Part shown: positions 26,590 to 35,323 of the stretch, piece by piece
How the letters are laid out: every line of letters starts with the position of its first letter
Numbering within the stretch: position 1 is the first letter of the stretch
NCBI GenBank assembly: GCA_910578495.1
Contig: CAJTRE010000004.1
Location: forward strand, 37,708-101,707
Source: an uncultured Dorea sp.
GTDB lineage: Bacteria > Bacillota > Clostridia > Lachnospirales > Lachnospiraceae
Reading direction: 5' to 3'
Length of the DNA: 64,000 nucleotides
Made by a program: the position numbers and the translations under genes
Notes under the pieces: model-generated
What the model was told of the DNA's origin: nothing
Database searches by the model: none
What the model saw: only the letters and a program-made list of their open reading frames with translations

Positions 26590-27528
26590 ATGATATTAAG
26601 CGTGAGTAGAAGAACAGATGTGCCAAATTATTATTCGGATTGGTTTATTCATAGAATTAAAGAGGGATTTTTATATGTACGAAATCCCATGAATGTACAT
26701 CAAATAAGTAGAATAGATTTATCACCGGATGTGGTAGACTGCATTGTGTTTTGGACTAAGAACCCTGCAAATATGATAGGAAAGCTAGGATATTTGAAAG
26801 ATTATCAATATTATTTTCAGTTTAGCCTTACGGGGTATGGTAAGGATATGGAACCTAATCTTCCGAATAAAAGAGAGAAACTTATATCAACATTTAAGGA
26901 ACTGTCTAAAAGAATTGGAAAAGAAAAAGTAATATGGAGATACGATCCCATTTTGATCAGTAAGCGGTATACGATGGCATATCATTTAAAAGCTTTTGAG
27001 GAAATAGCAAACAGTCTTTCGGATCATACGGATAAAGTGATTATTAGTTTTGTTGACTTATATGCCAAAACAATGCGAAATACAAGAAAATTTGAAATTA
27101 AACAACTGTCAAATGACGAAATGGTTCATTTAGGGGCTCAAATGGCACAAATTGCTTCAAAATATAATTTGATTATTGAATCCTGCGCGGAACAAATTGA
27201 TCTCCAGAAAGTTGGCATTCAGCATGGGAGCTGTATAGATCAAAAATTAATTGAGAAGATATTAGGATGTAAGTTAATTGGTGAGAAGGACAGAAATCAG
27301 AGAAAAGCGTGTGGGTGCTTTGAAAGTGTAGAAGTAGGAGCATATAATACTTGTCTCAATGGCTGTAAATATTGCTATGCAAATTTTAGTGATGAAAAAG
27401 TAAAAGCAAATGTAAAATTATATTATCCGGATTCTCCGCTGTTGTGTGGAAATGTCACTTCCGATGATAAGATTACAGATAGAAAAGTGAAGTCATTAAA
27501 AGACGGTCAAATTAGGTTTTTTGGATAA
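26590..27528 (+). CDS. DUF1848 family protein with a radical-SAM-like cysteine motif
   Basis: A 312-residue DUF1848 protein beginning MILSVSRRTDVPNYYSDW, the family's typical start. The C-terminal part holds a row of cysteines ending in CLNGCKYCYAN (about 256-266), a Cx3Cx2C pattern like that of radical SAM iron-sulfur enzymes, but near the C-terminus and not the N-terminus. The function of the family is not known to me. It lies 83 bases after the DUF262 gene with a weak ribosome site; whether they belong together is unclear. Confidence 0.8.
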   Translation: MILSVSRRTDVPNYYSDWFIHRIKEGFLYVRNPMNVHQISRIDLSPDVVDCIVFWTKNPANMIGKLGYLKDYQYYFQFSLTGYGKDMEPNLPNKREKLISTFKELSKRIGKEKVIWRYDPILISKRYTMAYHLKAFEEIANSLSDHTDKVIISFVDLYAKTMRNTRKFEIKQLSNDEMVHLGAQMAQIASKYNLIIESCAEQIDLQKVGIQHGSCIDQKLIEKILGCKLIGEKDRNQRKACGCFESVEVGAYNTCLNGCKYCYANFSDEKVKANVKLYYPDSPLLCGNVTSDDKITDRKVKSLKDGQIRFFG

Positions 27529-27550
27529 CTTATATGGGAAAAACGCTCAT

Positions 27551-27579
27551 CAAAAAAGCACCTCGTTGTGGGGTGCTTA
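27551..27579 (-). terminator. Terminator of the SulP gene, possibly bidirectional
   Basis: Stem AAGCACC (27556-27562) with GGTGCTT (27572-27578). On the minus strand it is followed by TTTTTT and it overlaps the SulP stop codon. On the plus strand it is followed by ATTTTAT and may also end the DUF1848 transcript. Confidence 0.75.
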
Positions 27580-29220
27580 TTTTATAATTTCTTCGGCTCT
27601 TTTTAGTGCCTTTTTAATATTCGGACAGAAATTTTCTTCACCGACGATTTTCGTAAAGCCTGCTTTTTGCATCACTTTCATAGGCTGTTCATTTACATGA
27701 GAAAAGATAACAGTGATACCTTTTTCCTTGCAGAATGTCACAAGATCCGTAAGTGCATTGAGGGCGGTGCTGTCAAGAGCAGGTACGCTTCGCATACGAA
27801 GAATCAAGCAGGTGGTGAAGTCTTTTACCACGATGTGCTCGATAATATCGGCTGCGCCAAAGAACAGGGGTCCGGTGATTTCGTACACACGAATTTGAAT
27901 TGGAAGTTTCTGTAGCTGCTCGTTTACTTCTTGGCTGTCATTGTCTACATAAGTCCAACTGCGTACATGAGTTTCATCGCTCATACGTTTGATAAACAAA
28001 AGACAGGCAAGAATCATTCCGATTTCAATTGCGACAACGAGATCGAATACAATCGTTAATATAAAAGTAATAAAAAGTACAGCGACGTCGCTCTTTGGCG
28101 CCGTTTTTGTTAAATGTAAAAATGTCCGCCATTGGCACATATTGTAAGCGACAACGAATAAGATGGCTGCAATTGTCGGCATTGGGATGAGTCCCGCATA
28201 AGGCATTAACACGATAAGTACAATTACCAGTGTGATAGAATGTACCATTCCGGCAATTGGTGTACGTCCGCCATTTTTGATGTTTGCCGCTGTTCTTGCA
28301 ATTGCACCGGTGGCAGGGATACCGCCAAAGAGAGCAGAAGCTACATTTCCGGCGCCTTGTGCCACAAGTTCCATGTCGGAGCGGTGTTTTCCATTAATCA
28401 TACCGTCTGCAACCACGCAGGAAAGCAGGGATTCGATTGCTGCAAGAATTGCGATGGTGAACGCATTTGGGATGGCCTCCTGAATTAGTTCTAAGTTGAC
28501 CTGTGGAAGGTGAAAATCCGGCAGACTGTTGCTGATAGAATAAAGGTCGCCGATAGTATTTGCTTTAAGGGGCAGGAACTGGACCATGAGGATTCCGCCG
28601 ATAACTGCCAGAAGGGAGCCTGGAACCCGCTTAAATACCATCGGAGACAAAATCAGGATCAGGAGGCTTATGGCTCCAACGATCAATGAGTCAGTATTGA
28701 TTGTAGAAAGACTCGCCAAAAAAGCCTCTAACTTTTGAATTGTTTCAATCGGAGCGGCACCGTCTGCATAGGTGACACCGAAGAAGTCTTTTAATTGTCC
28801 GATTACGATAGTTACCGCAATACCGGATGTAAATCCGGTTGTAATAGTAAACGGAATGAATTTGATCAGACTGCCAAAATGACAGAACCCCATAATAATT
28901 AAGAAAATTCCCGCAAGAATGGTAGAAACAACCAGTCCGTCAATACCGTCTTTTGCGACAATACCGGCTACAATAGTAGCAAAGGCTGCTGTCGGTCCGG
29001 AGATCTGCACACTGCTTCCTCCAAGTGCAGAGATGACAAAACCTCCTATAATGGCGGTGAAAATACCGGCTTCCGGCCCAACACCTGAGGCGAGAGCTAA
29101 TGCAATAGAGAGCGGAAGCGCAATAATTGCAACAATAATTCCGGCAATAATATCTTTTATCAGCTGGGTACGGCTATAAGATTTTAGAGATGTGAGTAAC
29201 ATCGGTTTAAAAGTTTCCAT
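27577..29220 (-). CDS. SulP family inorganic anion transporter
   Basis: A 547-residue SLC26/SulP protein: 10 or more membrane helices in the first 400 residues (Sulfate_transp domain, with ALPLSIALALASGVGPEAG near the start) and a C-terminal cytoplasmic STAS domain (about 435-545, with TCLILRMRSVPALDSTALNAL). Such proteins move sulfate, bicarbonate or dicarboxylates; the substrate here cannot be told. It is divergent from the thioredoxin-reductase-like gene with about 160 bases between the starts. Confidence 0.93.
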   Translation of the reverse strand: METFKPMLLTSLKSYSRTQLIKDIIAGIIVAIIALPLSIALALASGVGPEAGIFTAIIGGFVISALGGSSVQISGPTAAFATIVAGIVAKDGIDGLVVSTILAGIFLIIMGFCHFGSLIKFIPFTITTGFTSGIAVTIVIGQLKDFFGVTYADGAAPIETIQKLEAFLASLSTINTDSLIVGAISLLILILSPMVFKRVPGSLLAVIGGILMVQFLPLKANTIGDLYSISNSLPDFHLPQVNLELIQEAIPNAFTIAILAAIESLLSCVVADGMINGKHRSDMELVAQGAGNVASALFGGIPATGAIARTAANIKNGGRTPIAGMVHSITLVIVLIVLMPYAGLIPMPTIAAILFVVAYNMCQWRTFLHLTKTAPKSDVAVLFITFILTIVFDLVVAIEIGMILACLLFIKRMSDETHVRSWTYVDNDSQEVNEQLQKLPIQIRVYEITGPLFFGAADIIEHIVVKDFTTCLILRMRSVPALDSTALNALTDLVTFCKEKGITVIFSHVNEQPMKVMQKAGFTKIVGEENFCPNIKKALKRAEEIIK

Positions 29221-29381
29221 AGAATAAATACTCCTCTTTTGTATTTCGCAAACGATAGGATAATCATGTAAATAATATTAAGTATATCATATAAAGAAGA
29301 GTCATGGAAGAAGAATCGTAATATGAATAAGATAGTTAAAAAGAGTAAAAATATAATTATAGTTAAAAGGAGGAGTTGGAA

Positions 29382-30275
29382 ATGTACGATATAATTATTA
29401 TCGGCGCAGGGCCTGCCGGCATTAGTGCGGCTGTTTATGGGAAAAGCAGAGGAAAAAAGGTTTTGGTGTTGGAAAAGAATCAGGTAGGTGGTTTGATTGG
29501 AACGGTATCTACTGTTACACACTATACAGCAGTCATGAAAGATGAATCGGGAAATACATTTGCTGAACGAATGAAAGAACAGGCGCTTGGCGCAGGTGTG
29601 GAGATTCGTTATGAAAATGTGACAGAGACGAAGCTTACAGGTGAAATAAAGAAAGTAGTTACAGATAAAGAGAGTTATGAATCTAAAACCTTAATTTTAG
29701 CAAACGGTGGTAGTGGTCGTATGCTTGGTATTCCAGGGGAAAGTCTAAAAGGTGTCAGATTAAATGCGCCTAAAGATGCTTTAAAGTATAAAGGAAAGAA
29801 TGTTTACGTAATAGGCGGAGCAGACGGAGCAGTAAAGGAAGCGCTTTATCTGGCTCAAACAGCAGTAAAGGTAACAATTGTATGTGTGGAAGACGAACTT
29901 GTATGTATACAGGAGTTTAAAGATAAAGTGACGGCCTGTAATAATATCGAAATCATGCCCCATTCAAGTCTTAGCGCCGTATATGGCAGTGAAGCATTGG
30001 AAGAACTTGAATTTACAGATAACCAAACGGGAAAGAAACAGATTGTAAAAGATACAGAGTGTGGAGTGTTTATATACGCAGGGATTGTTCCGAATACACA
30101 GATGTACACAGAATTGAAGTTAGACGGTGGATATATTCCGGTTGACGGCTCCATGCAGACGCAGATTCCGGGAGTGTTTGCGGCAGGAGATATTCGAGTG
30201 AAAAAAGTAAGGCAGGTGGCGACAGCAGTTGCCGATGGTGCAATTGCAGGTATTGAGGCGGCGGCAATGTGTTAA
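29382..30275 (+). CDS. Thioredoxin-reductase-like FAD/NAD(P)H oxidoreductase lacking CxxC
   Basis: A 297-residue flavoprotein with the low-molecular-weight thioredoxin reductase fold: FAD-binding GAGPAGISAA at about 8-17, a NAD(P)H-binding VIGGADGAVKEA (about 145-156) and the C-terminal FAD motif VFAAGDIR (about 264-271). The redox pair CATC, which should stand just before the second GxGxxG region, is missing (LNAPKDALKYKGK is there), so it cannot reduce thioredoxin in the normal way. It may resemble the CxxC-less ferredoxin/flavodoxin-NADP reductases. Start ATG 29382 follows GGAGGAG. Confidence 0.85.
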   Translation: MYDIIIIGAGPAGISAAVYGKSRGKKVLVLEKNQVGGLIGTVSTVTHYTAVMKDESGNTFAERMKEQALGAGVEIRYENVTETKLTGEIKKVVTDKESYESKTLILANGGSGRMLGIPGESLKGVRLNAPKDALKYKGKNVYVIGGADGAVKEALYLAQTAVKVTIVCVEDELVCIQEFKDKVTACNNIEIMPHSSLSAVYGSEALEELEFTDNQTGKKQIVKDTECGVFIYAGIVPNTQMYTELKLDGGYIPVDGSMQTQIPGVFAAGDIRVKKVRQVATAVADGAIAGIEAAAMC

Positions 30276-30312
30276 GTGTTTGGAAGAGGCATATGTGAAT
30301 CGTGGGAAATGT

Positions 30313-30341
30313 TTGACAAAAACATAATTTGTGAGTATAAT
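30313..30341 (+). promoter_or_regulatory. Consensus promoter of the acetyltransferase gene
   Basis: TTGACA (30313-30318), 17 bases, TATAAT (30336-30341): a perfect sigma-A consensus, 45 bases before the start codon at 30386. Confidence 0.85.
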
Positions 30342-30385
30342 GTTGTGCAAATTAAATGGAGAGAAATGGCGGAGGTACACATTAT

Positions 30386-30898
30386 ATGAAATTGGAGCTT
30401 GTAAAGTTGACAGATGATACGTACAAAAGTCAAGTGCATGACATGCTGGATGAATGGAACCGCGCAGGAGAAACCATTTTTCCTTATGCGGTCCGCAAAG
30501 CAGATTATCATGATTTTGATTATTATATTAACACATTAGAAGTAACTGAAGGGATAGACGGACTGGTTCCCGATTCCACATTTTTTTGTCGTGACATTGA
30601 GAGAAATATTTTTGTAGGAGCGATAAATATCAGACACTATTTGAATGAAAACCTCTTGTTGAATGGCGGACATATGGGGGATGGAGTCCGTCCGTCAGAG
30701 CGCAGAAAGGGAGTTGCAACACAAATGATAGGGCTGGCATTAGATGAGTGCAAGAAGCTTGGCATAGATAAGGTGTTAGTTGTATGTGCCAAAGAAAATA
30801 TTGGTTCTGCAAAGAGTATTATTAATAATGGCGGAGAATTGGAAAATGAAGTTGTTGTTAATGGAGTAGTATATCAAAGATACTGGATTGAAAACTAG
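30386..30898 (+). CDS. GNAT family N-acetyltransferase
   Basis: A 170-residue GNAT enzyme that would move an acetyl group from acetyl-CoA to an unknown amine. The acetyl-CoA loop is in GVRPSERRKGVATQMIGLAL (about 104-123), followed by VLVVCAKENIGSAKSIINNGG and a final YWI strand. Start ATG 30386 follows GGAGGT; the ten-codon extension upstream lacks a site. It has its own strong promoter, and a MITE-like element lies immediately behind it. Confidence 0.88.
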   Translation: MKLELVKLTDDTYKSQVHDMLDEWNRAGETIFPYAVRKADYHDFDYYINTLEVTEGIDGLVPDSTFFCRDIERNIFVGAINIRHYLNENLLLNGGHMGDGVRPSERRKGVATQMIGLALDECKKLGIDKVLVVCAKENIGSAKSIINNGGELENEVVVNGVVYQRYWIEN

Positions 30899-30906
30899 CA
30901 AATTTA

Positions 30907-31083
30907 TGTAACTATTCAGCCATGCGCTGATATAGCAGACAGGATGTGCAAGCTTGCTTGCAATAGACTGTATGATATAATCAGCATACGGCGTTTAGCG
31001 ATAAACGAGAGTTTTAGCTGCGTAAGCAGCGTAAAAGACTGTGTAACAGTCGAAACTCGAGTTGTTATGGCTGAATAGTTACA
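30907..31083 (+). mobile_element. 177-bp MITE-like element with 17-bp terminal inverted repeats and target duplication
   Basis: The ends TGTAACTATTCAGCCAT (30907-30923) and ATGGCTGAATAGTTACA (31067-31083) are perfect inverted repeats. The flanks are both AATTTA (30901-30906 and 31084-31089), a likely 6-bp target duplication. No transposase is inside. The interior has a promoter-like TTGCTT-16-TATAAT (30954-30981) followed by a compact structured stretch: hairpins GCTGC/GCAGC (31017-31030) and GACTGT/ACAGTC (31037-31051) enclosed by a CGAG...CTCG stem (31006-31059). It would be moved by a transposase elsewhere in the genome; it may also encode a small structured RNA. Confidence 0.75.
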
Positions 31084-31168
31084 AATTTATTGAATGGACT
31101 TATAGAAATATAAGTTCATTTTTGTTGATAAAAGTGGATAAACCAAAACTTAAAATGGAGGTGAAGAA

Positions 31169-31681
31169 ATGCCATTTGAATTTCAGATATTAGACTTCAT
31201 TCAACAACTGCATACCCCTATTCTTGATAAGCTGATGATTTTTGTATCCAGTCTGGGTGATAAAGGCGTCGTCTGGATACTTCTGGCAGCAGTGCTTCTT
31301 GTGATTCCAAGGACAAGAAAAACCGGAGGAATTGTTGTGGCGGCGCTTGTGCTTGATATTATATTTTGTAATGGATTACTGAAGCCGTTGGCGGCGCGTA
31401 TTCGACCATATGATGTGAATTCTGCAGTAGAAGTGCTCGTCGCAAAACCAAAGGATTTTTCGTTTCCGTCAGGGCATACGGCATCGTCATTTGCAGCGGC
31501 GTCTGCACTGTGGTTTGCCAAAGAAAATTGGTTGTGGAAACCTGCGTTTGTGTTAGCTGCCTTAATTGCACTTTCGAGAATGTATCTATATGTGCATTAT
31601 CCTACCGATGTTTTGTGCGGAGCAATTCTCGGGATTTTATGCGGAGCTCTTGCGAAGAAAATATATAGCCATTATAATTAA
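31169..31681 (+). CDS. PAP2-family membrane phosphatase
   Basis: A 170-residue membrane protein with the three acid phosphatase motifs: KPLAARIRP (about 71-79), FPSGHTASS (about 99-107) and SRMYLYVHYPTD (about 138-149). Such enzymes remove phosphate from undecaprenyl pyrophosphate or phosphatidate on the outer membrane face. The start follows GGAGGTGAAG. rpiB follows 32 bases later. Confidence 0.92.
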   Translation: MPFEFQILDFIQQLHTPILDKLMIFVSSLGDKGVVWILLAAVLLVIPRTRKTGGIVVAALVLDIIFCNGLLKPLAARIRPYDVNSAVEVLVAKPKDFSFPSGHTASSFAAASALWFAKENWLWKPAFVLAALIALSRMYLYVHYPTDVLCGAILGILCGALAKKIYSHYN

Positions 31682-31713
31682 AATGAATATCAATGAAAAT
31701 GGAGGTTCAATGT

Positions 31714-32154
31714 ATGAAGATTGGAATTGGAAATGATCATGCGGCAGTGGAGATGAAAAACGATGTTGTTGCATATCTTGAGGAAAAGGGATATGAAGTA
31801 GTGAATTACGGAACAGACACTAACGAGAGTTGTAATTATCCCGATTATGGAGAGAAAGTTGGACGGGCTGTAGTTAGTGGAGAAGTAGAGCTTGGAATCT
31901 TGATCTGCGGTACGGGTGTAGGTATCTCGCTTGCAGCTAACAAAGTAAAGGGAGTAAGAGCGGTTGTTTGCTCTGAGCCGTATTCCGCAAAATTATCCAG
32001 ACAGCATAACAATACAAATGTGTTGGCGTTCGGTGCGCGGGTTATCGGAATTGAGATGGCGAAGATGATCATTGATGAATGGTTAGGTGCAGAGTTTATG
32101 GGTGGAAGGCACCAGACGAGAGTGGATATGATCATGGCAATTGAGGATAAATAA
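31714..32154 (+). CDS. rpiB: Ribose-5-phosphate isomerase B
   Basis: A 146-residue RpiB/LacAB family enzyme that interconverts ribose 5-phosphate and ribulose 5-phosphate. It starts with KIGIGNDHAAVEMK, and the active-site loop LICGTGVGISLAANKVKGVR (about 66-85) contains the catalytic Cys. SRQHNNTNVLAFGARVIG follows. The start at 31714 has GGAGG upstream. The lipoprotein gene begins on the very next base after its stop. Confidence 0.93.
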   Translation: MKIGIGNDHAAVEMKNDVVAYLEEKGYEVVNYGTDTNESCNYPDYGEKVGRAVVSGEVELGILICGTGVGISLAANKVKGVRAVVCSEPYSAKLSRQHNNTNVLAFGARVIGIEMAKMIIDEWLGAEFMGGRHQTRVDMIMAIEDK

Positions 32155-33357
32155 TTGTGGCCGAGGATTAAGGCAGCCGTTTTTGCTTTGACTTTTGTAT
32201 TCATTCTGGCGGCAGGTTGTCAAAGAGAGTCTAAAGAGTTCCAAGAAGCTTCGAATGTCCATAAGGGAACGGAAGAGAAACCGGCAGCAGACATTGCGGA
32301 GAGTTTTAGAGACATTTATGAACGTGCAAAAGCAGAAGATAGATTAGATCATCTGGATACAAAACGTGCCATTGTAGAATGTCTTGGAAGATCCGGGCAT
32401 GTGGCAGTGGATATGGAAAACCAGATTAATATGACGAGAGCAGATAAGATGCAGAAGTTTATCGAGGCCGCCAAGTTTAAAGAAAAGGCTGACATTACTG
32501 TTTTATGTGTGGAAGATGAGGGGAGTTTCACCCAGTACCGTCTTGAGACGGAAAAAGGGGAGATTTGGGTAGAGCGAAAATGGATTGCGTGGGAAAAGGG
32601 TAAGCCCCAAGTTAAGTATGAAGAGGAATATCGTGCGGCTCCATGGTCTTATTCGGATAAGGGATATTTGTTCTTTAAAAAATATCAGCCGGAGGGCTAT
32701 CATGGACCTATGCCGTACACATATTTTAGAGTGCAGGCTCTGGACGATAGATACAGAGAAATGAACCGGAAATACATTCTTCCGATCGGTTATGGAGAAA
32801 ATAATCTTTTCTTTTTAGATTGGAATAAGAACGATTACGGAAAGGTTGATTTTGACGATTTGTTCCGGAAATTGTATCGGCAAGTATACGGAGAGGATAT
32901 TCCATATACAATGTCATCAGAAACATGGGGGATTGGAAAACGTTATCGGATTTCGGGAGAAGAATATGAGAAGGTGCTCCGGTCGTTCTTCGAGATCTCT
33001 TCGGAAGAATTGCGGCAAAGGGGAACTTATTTTTCGCAAGACGATACATACGAGTTCAGACCAAGAGCCTGTTACGACATGGAAATGCCGGAAGAGGCGG
33101 CATATCCGGAAATTATAGAATGTCGAGAGAATGGGGACGGAACAAAGACGCTGACAGTTAACGCCATCTATCCGGCGGAGAGTTCTGCGGAAGTGTTGAC
33201 ACATGAGGTGACAGTTTGTGATAAAGAGAATGGAGGCTTTGAATATATTTCTAACAAGGTTCTTTATGAGAATAAGGAACTGATAAATTCATGGCACAGA
33301 GATCGTCTGACAAGAGAACGCTGGGAAGAAATGTTCCCGGAAGTGGAAGAAGGATAA
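32155..33357 (+). CDS. Putative lipoprotein of unknown function
   Basis: A 400-residue secreted lipoprotein: hydrophobic signal region, lipobox LAAGC with Cys at about 21, then a hydrophilic, acidic domain rich in Tyr and Glu that I do not recognise. The start is a TTG directly after the rpiB stop; a GAGG inside the end of rpiB is 8 bases upstream, so translation is probably coupled. An outer-face role in sensing or sporulation is possible, but nothing in the sequence shows it. Confidence 0.75.
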   Translation: MWPRIKAAVFALTFVFILAAGCQRESKEFQEASNVHKGTEEKPAADIAESFRDIYERAKAEDRLDHLDTKRAIVECLGRSGHVAVDMENQINMTRADKMQKFIEAAKFKEKADITVLCVEDEGSFTQYRLETEKGEIWVERKWIAWEKGKPQVKYEEEYRAAPWSYSDKGYLFFKKYQPEGYHGPMPYTYFRVQALDDRYREMNRKYILPIGYGENNLFFLDWNKNDYGKVDFDDLFRKLYRQVYGEDIPYTMSSETWGIGKRYRISGEEYEKVLRSFFEISSEELRQRGTYFSQDDTYEFRPRACYDMEMPEEAAYPEIIECRENGDGTKTLTVNAIYPAESSAEVLTHEVTVCDKENGGFEYISNKVLYENKELINSWHRDRLTRERWEEMFPEVEEG

Positions 33358-33361
33358 AAAT

Positions 33362-33405
33362 AAAACCGGAGCGATGGAGCAAGAATGCTCCACTGTTCCG
33401 GTTTT
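33362..33405 (+). terminator. Terminator after the lipoprotein gene
   Basis: AAAACCGGA and its complement TCCGGTTTT enclose an inner TGGAGC/GCTCCA hairpin just after the stop; a short T run follows. Confidence 0.75.
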
Positions 33406-33459
33406 GTTGTGTTTCTTTACTGTGCTTCGAAGGTTGCTTTTGCATTGCAGATCAAGTGT

Positions 33460-35154
33460 TTATCTTTTTTTTAACTGAAAACGATGAACCAGTTGTTCCA
33501 TTTTTTGGGACTGAAGAGTTAGTTCCTCGCTGGCAGAGGCACTCTTTTCTGCTGTTACGGAGTTCGAGTGGATAACCTCTGAAATCTGGCTGATACCGGC
33601 AGTAATCTGTGCAACAGATGAAGACTGCTGTTTGCTGGCTGATGAAATCTGATCAATAAGCTGCGTGAACTCTTTGGAGCCATCAACCGCTTTATTCAAT
33701 GATGCGGCAGTTTCGTTTGCAATAGCGGTTCCGTTTTCTACTGACTGGATAGATTTTTCGATCAAGGCAGCAGTACCTTTGGAAGCTTCTGCACTTTTGC
33801 TTGCAAGATTACGCACTTCATCGGCAACGACTGCAAAACCTTTTCCGGCAGTTCCGGCCCGCGCGGCTTCTACAGCGGCGTTTAGTGCAAGTATATTTGT
33901 CTGGAAAGCAATATCCTCAATAGTCTTGATGATCTTTCCGATTTCATCAGAGCTCTGGCTGATTTCATCCATGGCTTCCACCATTTTCTGCATTTTCTCG
34001 TTACTTAAATACATTTCTTCGCTTACAGTTCCAACCTGCTTTGTTGCTTTTGCAGTTGTATCGGCATTCTGACGAATCTGTTCAGAAATTTCTTCAATGG
34101 CATGAGATAACTCCTGAATAGAGCTGCTCTGCTCTAAGGTGCCCTGTGAAAGCGCCTGCGATCCGGCCGAAACATTCTCTGCTCCGCCTGCTACTCGATC
34201 AGCGCTGTCACTAATTTGGAGAATCGTGGCGTTGAGACGGTCAGAAATCTGCCGTAAAGAATGAAGCAGTGGTTGGAAGTCACCAATATATTCAGCTTCA
34301 TATTTTGTATCTACTGTAAAATCTCCGGTAGCCAGTCTTTCAAGGAATGCATCTTCATCGTGAATGATAACTTTCAGTTTTCTTGCCAGTTCACGAAAAT
34401 GATTGGAAAGAACTCCCAGTTCATCTTTTGCTTCATAGGGGATGGAGATGTCCAAATTTCCATTTGAAATTTCAATTGTAGCTTTTTCAAGTTGTTTAAT
34501 TGGATTGACAATACTCTTGACAACTACAAATGAAGTAATAACACCTGTGACGAAGATCAGCGCCAAAAGAAGCATCATGCTTGTGGTGGCAGTAGAGTAT
34601 GTATGTGCACTATCCTTACGGGCAAGATCACTGCCTTCCATATTGTACTCAATCATGCTAGAGACTGCTGCATTAACTGCATTATATAATTCAACTCCTT
34701 CGGTGCTTAAAGTAGTATGAGCGGCTTTTTGATTTCCCTGATCGATGAAATCGAGGATTTTTGCATCTAATTCTTTGTAAGCCTTCCAACATTCAGTAAG
34801 CGTGTTCAGAAGTTCTTTATCTTTTTTAGTGATTAAAGTGTTCTTGTAAGTGTCTAAAAGTGTTTCCATATTGTTGACTTCTTTTTCCAGATAACCAAGA
34901 TTCGAAGAAATGTCCTGGTTGGCGCTGGCAGTGGACACAACCGTTTCGTTCAGTCTTATATTAGACATGGCTGTGTTCATACTACGTGCAGTGCTCAAAT
35001 TAGGCATCCAGCTTTGAGCAATGATGTTGGTTGCATTATTGAGGTTTTTCATTTGAAACAAAGACATACTTTCCATGATCAATAAACCTAACAAAGCAAT
35101 TCCGATAAGAACATATAATTTTTGACGAATTTTAAGATTTTTAATTGTTTTCAT
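33460..35154 (-). CDS. Methyl-accepting chemotaxis protein
   Basis: A 564-residue chemoreceptor: membrane helix (about 13-33), a four-helix-bundle ligand domain (about 34-188), second helix (about 190-212), HAMP (about 213-265) and the cytoplasmic signalling domain. The highly conserved hairpin tip (EDIAFQTNILALNAAVEAAR, followed by AGKGFAVVADEVRNLA) is complete. The ligand is unknown. The start follows GGAGAG. A sigma-28-like promoter upstream suggests co-expression with motility genes, although no flagellar gene is in the window. Confidence 0.95.
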   Translation of the reverse strand: MKTIKNLKIRQKLYVLIGIALLGLLIMESMSLFQMKNLNNATNIIAQSWMPNLSTARSMNTAMSNIRLNETVVSTASANQDISSNLGYLEKEVNNMETLLDTYKNTLITKKDKELLNTLTECWKAYKELDAKILDFIDQGNQKAAHTTLSTEGVELYNAVNAAVSSMIEYNMEGSDLARKDSAHTYSTATTSMMLLLALIFVTGVITSFVVVKSIVNPIKQLEKATIEISNGNLDISIPYEAKDELGVLSNHFRELARKLKVIIHDEDAFLERLATGDFTVDTKYEAEYIGDFQPLLHSLRQISDRLNATILQISDSADRVAGGAENVSAGSQALSQGTLEQSSSIQELSHAIEEISEQIRQNADTTAKATKQVGTVSEEMYLSNEKMQKMVEAMDEISQSSDEIGKIIKTIEDIAFQTNILALNAAVEAARAGTAGKGFAVVADEVRNLASKSAEASKGTAALIEKSIQSVENGTAIANETAASLNKAVDGSKEFTQLIDQISSASKQQSSSVAQITAGISQISEVIHSNSVTAEKSASASEELTLQSQKMEQLVHRFQLKKR

Positions 35155-35206
35155 AAATACTCTCTCCTTAAATTAAATTTATTAAAAACCTATAAACACG
35201 TTAACT

Positions 35207-35233
35207 ATATCGGAAAATTTGACAAAAAATTAA
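35207..35233 (-). promoter_or_regulatory. Candidate sigma-28 (SigD) promoter of the chemoreceptor
   Basis: On the minus strand TTAA (complement of 35230-35233), 15 bases, TCCGATAT (complement of 35207-35214), close to the motility consensus TAAA-N15-GCCGATAT and about 50 bases before the start codon. Confidence 0.45.
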
Positions 35234-35323
35234 GTGAAAAATACATAATTAAAAAAGGATAGTCAGTAACCTTTCTCCTTTTTTAGCATATTGTATTATA
35301 GAATGTTGCGAAGGGAGATTTTT

